Assembly (NCBI RefSeq): GCF_003024195.1 | Contig: NZ_KZ679038.1 | Coordinates: forward strand, 124,001 to 188,000 | DNA: 64,000 nucleotides | Direction: 5' to 3' | Source of the DNA: Streptomyces dioscori | GTDB taxonomy: Bacteria > Actinomycetota > Actinomycetes > Streptomycetales > Streptomycetaceae | Shown: piece by piece, positions 1 through 7,166 of the stretch | Layout of the letters: each line of letters starts with the position of its first letter | Position numbering within the stretch: the first letter of the stretch is position 1 | Program-made: the position numbers and the translations under genes | Notes under the pieces: model-generated | The model's input: the letters and a program-made list of their open reading frames with translations, nothing else | What the model was told of the DNA's origin: nothing | Databases searched by the model: none

Positions 1-1
1 C

Positions 2-355
2 CTGGTGACCAACCATCACGTCTTCGGGTATCTCGCCGACCGCTTCGGCTTCGAGGTGATCGGTGCGGTGATACCCAGCGGCACCACGCTGGCCTCGCCC
101 AGCTCCTCCGACCTGCGCTCGCTCACCGTGGCGATGCGACAGGCGGGCGTACGCACCGTGTTCGCCGACTCCTCGCAGCCCACCCGGCTCGCCGAGGTCC
201 TGCGCACGGAACTGGGCGGCCGGGTGCGGGTCGTCGAGCTGTACTCGGAGTCGCTGACCGCGAAGGGCCAGGGCGCCGACACGTACCTGCGGATGATGCG
301 CGCCAACACCACTGCCATGACCGACGGCCTGGCCCAGGGCCTGACCGACATCTGA
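2..355 (+). CDS. Zinc/manganese ABC transporter substrate-binding protein, C-terminal part
   Basis: This is the last 117 or so codons of a gene that begins before the window; the frame is already open at base 2. The sequence matches the C-terminal lobe of ZnuA/AztC-type cluster A-1 metal-binding proteins: the YLADRFGFEVIGAV segment, a serine-rich linker, a helix followed by FADSSQP, and a final helix of the type YLRMMRANTTAMTDGL. Such proteins deliver Zn or Mn to an ABC importer on the outer face of the membrane. The signal peptide and most metal ligands lie upstream and cannot be seen. It probably forms an operon with the AztD-like lipoprotein 91 bp downstream. Confidence 0.85.
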   Translation: MVTNHHVFGYLADRFGFEVIGAVIPSGTTLASPSSSDLRSLTVAMRQAGVRTVFADSSQPTRLAEVLRTELGGRVRVVELYSESLTAKGQGADTYLRMMRANTTAMTDGLAQGLTDI

Positions 356-446
356 CTGGCGCCTGACCGACACCTGACCGGTGACTGACCGGCACCTGCC
401 CCCTGCTGTCACTGCCGCCACCGCGCGGCGAGAAAGGGAAACAACG

Positions 447-1649
447 ATGAACAAGTCGATACGTACCAGAGCCCTCACGGGCACCGCACTCGCTCTGGCG
501 GTGACCACGGTACTGAGTGCCTGCGGAGGAGAGGAGAAGGCCTCCTCCGACGCCAAGGCCGAGGGCACCCCGAGCACGAAGCCCGCGACCGCGGTGAACC
601 AGCCGCTGGTGGCCGGCTTCGACGGCGGTCTGTACATCCTGGACGGCGAAAGCCTCGAACTGCGCAAGACCATCGACCTCCCCGGCTTCAACCGGCTCAA
701 CCCCGCAGGTGACAAGGACCATGTCGTCGTCTCCACCGACGCCGGCTTCCGCATGCTCGACGCCGCCGGGCAGACTCTCACCGACATCGAGTACAAGGGC
801 GCGAAGCCCGGCCACGTCGTGCGCCACGCGGGCAGGACGGTGCTCTTCACCGACGGCACCGGAGAGGTCAACGTCTTCGACCCCGCCGATCTGAGCAGCG
901 GGAAGAAGCCGCAGGGACGCACCTACGCCTCCGCCGAGGCGCACCACGGTGTCGCCATCGAACTGGCCAACGGCGAACTCCTCAGCACCCTGGGCACCGA
1001 GGAGAAGCGGACCGGTGCGCTGGTCCTGGACAAGGACAACAAGGAACTCGCACGCTACGAGAAGTGCCCTGGAGTGCACGGTGAGGCCGCTGCACAGAAC
1101 GAGGCCGTCGGCGTCGGGTGCGAGGACGGGATCCTCATCTACCAGGACGGCAAGTTCACCAAGGTCGAGGCTCCCGACGACTACGGCCGTATCGGCAACC
1201 AAGCCGGCAGCGACGTCTCTCCGATCCTCCTGGGCGACTACAAGACCGACGCGGAGGCCGAGTTGGAGAGGCCGACGCGTATCTCCCTGATCGACACCGA
1301 GAAGAAGAAGCTGCGCCTGGTCGACCTGGGCACCAGCTACTCCTTCCGCTCGCTGGCCCGCGGACCGGAGGGTGAGGCACTCGTCCTCGGCACGGACGGC
1401 GCGGTCCACGTGATCGATCCGGCGAGCGGGAAGACCGAGAAGAAGATCCCGGTCGTCGGCACCTGGCAGGAACCGCTGGACTGGCAGCAGCCCCGGCCCA
1501 CCCTGTTCGTCCGTGGCGGCACGGCCTACGTCTCCGACCCGAACAAGAAGGCCCTGCACGCCGTCGACCTGAAGACAGGCAAGGAGATCACCTCCGTCAC
1601 TCTGCCCCGGAGCACCAACGAGCTGTCGGGCGTCGTCGCCGGACACTGA
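447..1649 (+). CDS. AztD-like zinc metallochaperone lipoprotein
   Basis: Predicted 400-aa exported lipoprotein. The ATG at 447 was chosen because a purine-rich site (gaaaggga) lies just upstream and because the protein then starts with a short basic segment, a hydrophobic stretch and the lipobox LSAC near residue 25. The remainder resembles a seven-bladed beta-propeller, with repeated blade-like phrases such as GGLYILDGESLELRKTIDLP and GAVHVIDPASGKTEKKI. AztD proteins of this build occur next to AztABC zinc importers and hand zinc to the binding protein. The preceding gene is such a binding protein, which supports the call. The usual His-rich loop is not obvious; only scattered histidines are seen. 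Confidence 0.75.
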   Translation: MNKSIRTRALTGTALALAVTTVLSACGGEEKASSDAKAEGTPSTKPATAVNQPLVAGFDGGLYILDGESLELRKTIDLPGFNRLNPAGDKDHVVVSTDAGFRMLDAAGQTLTDIEYKGAKPGHVVRHAGRTVLFTDGTGEVNVFDPADLSSGKKPQGRTYASAEAHHGVAIELANGELLSTLGTEEKRTGALVLDKDNKELARYEKCPGVHGEAAAQNEAVGVGCEDGILIYQDGKFTKVEAPDDYGRIGNQAGSDVSPILLGDYKTDAEAELERPTRISLIDTEKKKLRLVDLGTSYSFRSLARGPEGEALVLGTDGAVHVIDPASGKTEKKIPVVGTWQEPLDWQQPRPTLFVRGGTAYVSDPNKKALHAVDLKTGKEITSVTLPRSTNELSGVVAGH

Positions 1650-1658
1650 CCGCGCTCA

Positions 1659-1690
1659 CCGTCCCCACGACCGGCGGGCCGTGGGGACGG
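1659..1690 (+). terminator. Hairpin terminator after the AztD-like gene
   Basis: Perfect 10-bp inverted repeat CCGTCCCCAC / GTGGGGACGG with a 12-nt loop, starting 10 nt after the stop codon. There is no U-tract, as is usual in Streptomyces. Confidence 0.75.
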
Positions 1691-1719
1691 TTCGCCCGGA
1701 CAACCGCAGTGGACTCCTC

Positions 1720-1750
1720 GCAGCCCGCCCCTTTCCAGGGGACGGGCTGC
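1720..1750 (-). terminator. Hairpin terminator after the MmpS-like gene
   Basis: Inverted repeat with 13-bp arms (GCAGCCCGCCCCT paired with AGGGGACGGGCTGC, one bulged base) and a 4-nt loop, lying 20 nt beyond the stop of the minus-strand gene. Together with the hairpin at 1659-1690 it separates the two convergent units. Confidence 0.65.
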
Positions 1751-1770
1751 GACAGCGGCGCCGACCGCCG

Positions 1771-2160
1771 CTACGGGAACGGGTCGGCCACGCAGATTCC
1801 GATGGCGGAGCGTCCGGTGACGGTGACCCGGGCGGACTCGCGGCCGTCGACCAGCACCACCAGTTCGGCTCGTCCGCCGTCCTCGCCGAGGGTGACGCCG
1901 AGTACGGGTATCGCGATCGGCCCGGGCATGAAGACCTCCATGCTCCATGGCAGGCGCGGCTCGTCGACGCCGACCTCCTCCTCCCCCTCCTGGCCGGTCG
2001 GCGTGTAGTTCAGCTCCGCGACGCCCTCGCCCGTCACCCGGTACTCCACCCGCAGGCGCGTCCCGCCCCCGGTCACGAAGGACCGCGGTGGCCCGCTGAT
2101 CGCCCCGTCCAGCACGCCCGCGTCCTTCCAAAGGGCCCGGTCCCATCCCTGCTCGCTCAT
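1771..2160 (-). CDS. MmpS-like small protein of unknown role
   Basis: 129-aa protein. The ATG at 2160 has a strong upstream ribosome site (GGAGGAAG), so the longer open frame is not used. Residues 30-129 resemble the soluble beta-sandwich of actinobacterial MmpS proteins: a VEYRVTGEGVAELNYT strand pair, an LPW motif in the middle, and a C-terminal strand with the conserved VLVDG turn followed by a cysteine near the end. Unlike membrane-anchored MmpS proteins it has no N-terminal hydrophobic segment, so it would be cytoplasmic. No MmpL partner is nearby. Function unknown. Confidence 0.6.
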   Translation of the reverse strand: MSEQGWDRALWKDAGVLDGAISGPPRSFVTGGGTRLRVEYRVTGEGVAELNYTPTGQEGEEEVGVDEPRLPWSMEVFMPGPIAIPVLGVTLGEDGGRAELVVLVDGRESARVTVTGRSAIGICVADPFP

Positions 2161-2332
2161 GATCAGGCTTCCTCCTCCGCGCGGCGCGACGCCTGCACCT
2201 CTGTACGGTATGCCGGTCCGCCGCCGGGAAGTCGGCGGCAACCGGGCTCCGCCGGACGAGAAGCCTCTGGTGTACGAGTCAGCTCCGGCGGGCCTGCCGC
2301 GCCGTGGTCGCAAGAGACGACCGATACAGAGC

Positions 2333-2351
2333 CTACTGAGCGTTCGCTAAG
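2333..2351 (+). promoter_or_regulatory. Putative TetR-type operator, copy 1
   Basis: The 19-mer CTACTGAGCGTTCGCTAAG contains an imperfect palindrome (CTGAGCG / CGCTAAG). It is repeated with one mismatch at 2455-2473. Palindromes with an AGCG..CGCT core are typical of TetR-family operators. It lies between the divergent MmpS-like and DUF4334 genes. Confidence 0.5.
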
Positions 2352-2454
2352 AACTTCAGCCCATGGGTGTCGCCGATCAACTGCCCCTGTAATACTGGTT
2401 TTCGAGCGCCCGAGCCGGAGACGTAGCCGCAGGGCAGACGCCTGATGCCGGGCT

Positions 2455-2473
2455 CTACTGATCGTTCGCTAAG
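2455..2473 (+). promoter_or_regulatory. Putative TetR-type operator, copy 2
   Basis: CTACTGATCGTTCGCTAAG matches copy 1 at 18 of 19 positions and lies 122 bp downstream of it, immediately before the ribosome site of the DUF4334 gene. A regulator bound here would block the leader of the DUF4334/alcohol dehydrogenase operon. The rest of the 336-bp gap between the two genes shows no gene. Confidence 0.5.
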
Positions 2474-2496
2474 CAGACCGCAGGAGGGCACCCGCA

Positions 2497-3006
2497 ATGG
2501 ACATTCTTGAGGCCCGCGTCAGCTTCCAGGAACTTCGGGAGAAGGACGGCCCCGTCGGCCCCCGTGAACTCGACGCCATCTGGGCGGCGTTGGCGACCGT
2601 CCGCCCCGAGGACATCCTCGGCGAGTGGAAGGGCGGCGAGTTCCGCACGGGCCACCCCCTCAACGGCGAACTGGAGAAGGCCGGTTGGTACGGCAAGACG
2701 TTCACCTCCGTGCACGACGTCAAGCCGCTGATGTGCCGTGACGCGACGGGCCGGCTGTACTCCAACCGCGAACTCGGCAAAGGCGAGGCGAGCCTGTGGA
2801 CCGTCGAGTTCCGCGGCGAGACGACGGCCACCATGGTCTATGACGGTCAGCCGGTGCTCGACCACTTCAAGCAGGTGGACGACACCACGCTGATGGGGAT
2901 CATGCATGCCAAGGGGGTCCCGGACGAGGGCCCCTTCTACTACTTCTTCCTGGAGCGGGTCCCGGAGGGCGCGGGCGAGGGCGCGCGTGCCGGAGACGAC
3001 GCGTGA
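2497..3006 (+). CDS. GXWXG / DUF4334 domain protein
   Basis: 169-aa protein that starts after a good ribosome site (caggaggg). Residues 35-70 carry the GXWXG motif (LGEWKGGEFRTGH), and the second half is the DUF4334 domain, with YGKTF, YSNRELGKGEASLW and a C-terminal YYFFLERV strand. The family is common in actinobacteria, is probably lipocalin-like, and has no established biochemical role. The stop overlaps the start of the alcohol dehydrogenase by 4 nt, so the two are almost certainly co-translated and probably act on the same substrate class. Two operator-like repeats lie directly upstream. Confidence 0.85.
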   Translation: MDILEARVSFQELREKDGPVGPRELDAIWAALATVRPEDILGEWKGGEFRTGHPLNGELEKAGWYGKTFTSVHDVKPLMCRDATGRLYSNRELGKGEASLWTVEFRGETTATMVYDGQPVLDHFKQVDDTTLMGIMHAKGVPDEGPFYYFFLERVPEGAGEGARAGDDA

Positions 3007-4094
3007 GACGTGTCCGCGCCGCGGTCACCGGGGCGCCGGGCGCCCCGTTCACCGTCCGCGCCGCGGACCTTGAGGACCCGCGCGCACACGAGGTGCTGGT
3101 CAGGATGACCGCGGTCGGCATCTGTCACACGGACCTGGGGATGCGGGACAGTTGGCCCCTTCACCTCACCCCGATGGTCTTCGGCCACGAGGGCACCGGC
3201 CGGATCGAGACGGTGGGCGCGGAGGTGACCGGCCTCGCACCCGGGGACCGTGTCTGTCTCACCTTCGCCAGCTGCGGCACCTGCGACCAGTGCACGGCTG
3301 ACCACCCGGCCTACTGCCGCTCGGCGCGGGCTCGTAACCTCTCCGGAGGACGCGCGGACGGTACGACTCCGCTCTCCCTCGACGGCTCACCGCTGCACGC
3401 CGGCTTCTTCGGCCAGTCCAGCTTCGCCACGTACGCCGTCGTCCACGAACGCGGTGTGGTCAGGGTGCCGGCGGGCCTGCCGGACACGGTCGCCGCGCCG
3501 CTCGGCTGCAGCGGTCAGACCGGCGCGGGCACCGTCCTCAACCGGTTGCGCCCCGAACCGGGCTCGGCACTGGTCGTCCTGGGCGCGGGCGCGGTCGGTC
3601 TGAGCGCGCTGATGGCCGCGGTGGCGGTCGGCTGCGACCCGGTGGTGGCCGTCGATCCGGTCGCCGCCCGCCGTGATCTGGCCACCGCGCTCGGCGCCAA
3701 GGCGGCTCTTGCGCCCGGGGACGGACTCGTGACGGCGCTCCATGACCTCACCGGTGGTGGCGCGCACCACGTCGTCGAGACCACCGGCCGTCCGCACATG
3801 GCCGGCCGGGCCGTCGGCGCACTGCGCCCGCGCGGCGATGTCGTCCTGCTCGGCCTCGGCGGGGAGGTGACGTTCGACGTGCTGAGCCTGCTCGCCAAGG
3901 GGGTCCGTGTGCACGGAGTGATCGAGGGGGACTCCGACCCCGCGCGCTTCATACCCGAACTGGTGGACCTGTACGAACGCGGCCTCTTCCCGCTCGACCG
4001 GCTGGTCACCACATTCCCCTTCGAGGACATCGGCGTGGCCGTGGCCGCCATGGGCGACGGGTCCGTGGTCAAGCCGGTGCTCACCTTCGCCTGA
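3003..4094 (+). CDS. Zinc-dependent alcohol dehydrogenase, aryl-alcohol (MDR) type
   Basis: 363-aa medium-chain dehydrogenase/reductase. The catalytic-zinc signature is present as GICHTDL and GHEGTGRIETVG. Cysteines of the structural-zinc lobe occur in the CGTCDQCTADHPAYC segment, and the Rossmann glycine motif is VVLGAGAVGLSALMAA. The length and the GGGAHHVVETTG segment fit the aryl/aralkyl alcohol dehydrogenase branch that oxidises benzyl- or terpenoid-type alcohols with NAD(P). It overlaps the DUF4334 gene by 4 nt, and the double-HTH TetR gene follows 158 bp downstream. Substrate cannot be read from sequence. Confidence 0.9.
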   Translation: MRRVRAAVTGAPGAPFTVRAADLEDPRAHEVLVRMTAVGICHTDLGMRDSWPLHLTPMVFGHEGTGRIETVGAEVTGLAPGDRVCLTFASCGTCDQCTADHPAYCRSARARNLSGGRADGTTPLSLDGSPLHAGFFGQSSFATYAVVHERGVVRVPAGLPDTVAAPLGCSGQTGAGTVLNRLRPEPGSALVVLGAGAVGLSALMAAVAVGCDPVVAVDPVAARRDLATALGAKAALAPGDGLVTALHDLTGGGAHHVVETTGRPHMAGRAVGALRPRGDVVLLGLGGEVTFDVLSLLAKGVRVHGVIEGDSDPARFIPELVDLYERGLFPLDRLVTTFPFEDIGVAVAAMGDGSVVKPVLTFA

Positions 4095-4252
4095 CCTTCG
4101 CCTGACACGGACCGCTCCAACCTGCCCTGATTTTCCGGCCTGCCATCAGGAGCGGCGGAGCAAGGGGCGGGGCGGGCTGCCCGGACGGGTGGGGCGGTGC
4201 AGGCGGCGCCGAGGGAGTCCGCCTTCTGACGTCGTGTGATTGACTGATTCGC

Positions 4253-5449
4253 ATGGCCTCCGCCTCCCCGTCCGCCCGTTCGGCCGAGACCGCCGACCGC
4301 ACCGCGGCCGCTCGGCCCCGCAACCGCAGACAGCTCATCGTCGAGGCGGCAGGGCGGGTCTTCAGCGAGCGCGGCTACCACTCGGCGTCCATGGAACACG
4401 TCGCCGCCGGTGTGGGCATCTCCGCGGCCGCCCTGTACCGGCACTTCCCGAACAAGTACGCGCTGTTCGCCGAGTGCGCCGACGTCATGGTGGACGGACT
4501 GGTCGCCGCACTCGACGAAGTGCCGCCCGGGGCGGCGCTGACGGACGTGCTCACCGCCGTCACCCGGATCACCGTCGCCCATCGCGCGTCGGGCGGCGTC
4601 TACCGCTGGGAGGCCCGGTATCTCAGCCGCGAGGACCGCCACCGGCTCGCGGCGAAGTTCGGTCATCTCGTCGAGCGGGTCGATGACGCCGTACGACGCG
4701 AGCACCCGCCGGCCGACGATCAGCTGCGCGCCACGGCAGCCCTCGGCGCGATCGGATCCATCACGATGCACCACACCTCCATCGCCCAACGCCGGGCCGA
4801 GGAACTGCTGCTGGCGTCCGCGGCGGGTGTGGCGGCGAGCGATCCGGCCCCGGGGCGGCCCGACGCGCACCGCATCGATCTGCCCGCCCGGCCGGTGCCG
4901 CGCACGCGACGCGCGGAGATCCTCGCGGCCGCCATCCCGCTGTTCGCCCGGCACGGATTCACCAGCGTCACGAACGGACAGATCGCCGAGGCGGTGGGAC
5001 TGACCCCGTCCGCGCTCTACCGCCACTACCCCGGCAAGATCGACATCCTGGCAGCCGCGTGCCTGCAGGCCGCCGGGCTGCTGGCCCAAGGTGTGGAGCG
5101 CAACCTGCACGAGGTGACGGGGCCGTACGAGTCCGTCGTCGCTCTGGCGGCGACCTACGTGGCCTACAGCTTCGAGTACACCGAACTGAACAGCGTCGCC
5201 GAGGCCGAGCTCGCCGGGCTGCCGGCCGCACTGCGCCGGCCCGTGGTGCTCGCCCAGCGGGAACACATCGCCGTCTGGGAGCAGGAACTGCGGCTGGTGC
5301 GTCCCGAGTTGGACCCGCGCCAGGCCCGGGTGCTGGTACACGCCGGGTACGGAGTGGTCGTCGAGGCGGGACGCAGACTGCGGTGGCGGGACAGCCCCGG
5401 GCATCGTGCGGCCGTAACCGCCCTGATGCTGGGCGCGCTCGGGCTCTGA
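4253..5449 (+). CDS. TetR-family regulator with two tandem HTH domains
   Basis: 398-aa protein made of two complete TetR units. The first DNA-binding domain is at residues 23-72 (ends AAALYRHFPNKYALF), and the second is at about 218-265 (ends SALYRHYPGKIDIL). Each is followed by its own alpha-helical ligand/dimer region. Ordinary TetR proteins are about 200 aa with one HTH. Proteins with two HTH modules are known in actinobacteria and are usually linked to lipid or steroid-type catabolism. It follows the DUF4334/alcohol dehydrogenase operon and is the obvious candidate to bind the paired repeats at 2333 and 2455. That assignment is inference. Confidence 0.9.
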   Translation: MASASPSARSAETADRTAAARPRNRRQLIVEAAGRVFSERGYHSASMEHVAAGVGISAAALYRHFPNKYALFAECADVMVDGLVAALDEVPPGAALTDVLTAVTRITVAHRASGGVYRWEARYLSREDRHRLAAKFGHLVERVDDAVRREHPPADDQLRATAALGAIGSITMHHTSIAQRRAEELLLASAAGVAASDPAPGRPDAHRIDLPARPVPRTRRAEILAAAIPLFARHGFTSVTNGQIAEAVGLTPSALYRHYPGKIDILAAACLQAAGLLAQGVERNLHEVTGPYESVVALAATYVAYSFEYTELNSVAEAELAGLPAALRRPVVLAQREHIAVWEQELRLVRPELDPRQARVLVHAGYGVVVEAGRRLRWRDSPGHRAAVTALMLGALGL

Positions 5450-5478
5450 ACAGCCGCCGGAACCCGACGGTTCAGCCC
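5441..5478. terminator. Possible bidirectional hairpin between convergent genes
   Basis: GGGCTCTGAAC and GTTCAGCCC pair over 9 bp with a 2-nt bulge. The hairpin spans both stop codons of the convergent TetR and Lcp genes. Confidence 0.4.
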
Positions 5479-6689
5479 GCTCTGTTGCCGGTGGGGATCG
5501 TGATGGGGGTGGTGGTCCCGGAGGAGCCCTTGTTGAGGAACAGCATGGCCAGGGCGCGCACGAACTGGTCGAACACGTAGAAGGTGCCGGGCATGACGGG
5601 CGAGAGGCCCTCGCGGAACAGGATGAACGCCGGCCAGGCGGTGCGGACCAGGGCTGCCGACGCGTAATCGCGTTTCAGCCCCAGCCAGTCGCCCACCTGG
5701 TCGTTGAGGACGTAACGCACGAACTCGTTGAGGAATCCGCGAGTCACCCCGAGGTCGATCTGTGCGGTCAGGCCCAGCAGGTCCTCGGCCAGCGCGATGC
5801 CCTCGGTGGAGGGGGTGAGGATCGGGGTGAGCACCTGCGCCGCCTGCTTCTCGGCGGCTGCCCACGTCTGCGGAATGTGCTCGTCCGGCACACCGAGCAG
5901 GTGGATGGCGACCTGCCACGAGTGCAGGAACGCCTCCTGGTCCGCGGCCGGGAACGGGATCTTCCAGTCGAGCAGCTTCCTGTACACGAAGGTGCCCAGG
6001 CTGTGGAAGGTGACCAGGATGTCGGCGGCACTGATCGGGATCGTCTCGTCGGCGACCGCCTTCCAGTGCGGGGACTGCGGCAGCAGGTGACGTACGGCGG
6101 CGTGCACCACGCGCGTCTTGTTGGCGGTGACGACGAACTGCCCCGTCGGCTCGAAGGCCCGCAACTGGGAGAGGTCGTAGCCGAAGGTGAACGTCTTGGC
6201 CGCACGGTCCTGCATGTCCGCGCCGCCCGCCGACCAGTAGACACTCTTGGCCTCGCGCGGGATCACTGTGCTCATGATCCCGCTGCCGAGCCCGTACAGC
6301 ATGAAGAGGTACGTGTCCCTGCGCCGGTTGAAGTCGGCGGCGCGGGCCAGCTTCGTGCGGTCCGCCCAGGCGGGCAACCGGTTGAACTGCCGCAGGTGCG
6401 CGGCGAACACGTCCGGGAGGCCGGCGGGCAGCGGGTCGTTGTTGTTCACCCAGGACGCCCATGCGGTGTTGATGCCCGGCACATGGCCGTTCTCCAGCAT
6501 CGAAACCATCAGAGGATCCGTCGCGTCGTCCCAGATCCATGCCGGATCGGTCCCCGCGGCGGCGCCCGCCACCGAGCCGGTCGAGCCGGTCGAGCCGGTC
6601 GACGACAACGCCCCGGCGGGGTTCGCCACGCCGACCAGGCCGAGCGCGACACCGAGGGACAGTGCCCTTCTTCTGCTGAGATTCTCCAT
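5472..6689 (-). CDS. lcp: Latex-clearing protein (Lcp), rubber oxygenase, DUF2236/MpaB family
   Basis: 405-aa secreted b-type haemoprotein family member. The N-terminus has a twin-arginine motif (SRRRALSLG) and a hydrophobic Ala/Gly segment, then a short STG repeat linker, which fits Tat export of a folded haem protein. The Lcp core is clear: NKTRVVHAAVRHLLPQSPHW contains the conserved Arg and Lys/Thr around the haem, followed by ISAADILVTFHSLGTFV with the conserved His. Lcp cleaves poly(cis-1,4-isoprene) to oligo-isoprenoids outside the cell. No oxiAB-type aldehyde dehydrogenase genes adjoin it. A promoter-like AT-rich patch lies at 6773-6801. Confidence 0.9.
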   Translation of the reverse strand: MENLSRRRALSLGVALGLVGVANPAGALSSTGSTGSTGSVAGAAAGTDPAWIWDDATDPLMVSMLENGHVPGINTAWASWVNNNDPLPAGLPDVFAAHLRQFNRLPAWADRTKLARAADFNRRRDTYLFMLYGLGSGIMSTVIPREAKSVYWSAGGADMQDRAAKTFTFGYDLSQLRAFEPTGQFVVTANKTRVVHAAVRHLLPQSPHWKAVADETIPISAADILVTFHSLGTFVYRKLLDWKIPFPAADQEAFLHSWQVAIHLLGVPDEHIPQTWAAAEKQAAQVLTPILTPSTEGIALAEDLLGLTAQIDLGVTRGFLNEFVRYVLNDQVGDWLGLKRDYASAALVRTAWPAFILFREGLSPVMPGTFYVFDQFVRALAMLFLNKGSSGTTTPITIPTGNRAG

Positions 6690-6772
6690 TGACTTACCTG
6701 CTTCCCATCGAGAGGGACGACACCGATTCAGGCGACGGCGTCCGCCAGTTGCTTGATCCGAGCGTGCTGAAC

Positions 6773-6801
6773 CTTGTAGCAGGAATGTGATTTGCGATTA
6801 A
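6773..6801 (-). promoter_or_regulatory. Candidate promoter for lcp
   Basis: On the minus strand TTAATC is followed after 17 nt by TACAAG, in an AT-rich island that stands out from the surrounding GC. It lies 84 nt upstream of the lcp start. The rest of 6690-7166 (477 bp) shows no convincing gene. Confidence 0.4.
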
Positions 6802-7166
6802 CATAGCGAGGTGCATTGCTGGCGGCAATGGTGATGACGACGACGCCTGCACGGAGTCCCGTCCGGGCCTGACACCGGCAGCGCCACGGTGTGCGGCCAC
6901 GCCCCGAGGCGGTCTGCCCTCAGACCGCGCCCGTACGGACGCTCGACGAGGTGACGGTGACGGCGTCATGAAGTCGCCGCACGCACTCCGGGCCGGTCCC
7001 GGTGAGCCCGAGGCGCCCCTGCCGAGATACGCGGCGTCCGCGCGGGGAAGACGCAAAGGGCCCGTACGGGAGTGTGTGGAGTCTGCAGATGCGGGGGGCT
7101 GGTCCTGCCTTCACGATGGGGAAAGGGGTATCACCTGGTCAGGACGGCGACCGGAAGAGGCGACGG

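Noticed and set aside
123..1646. Long open frame antisense to the AztD-like gene
   Set aside because: High-GC antisense shadow; no ribosome site or family pattern, and the sense strand encodes a recognisable lipoprotein with a lipobox.
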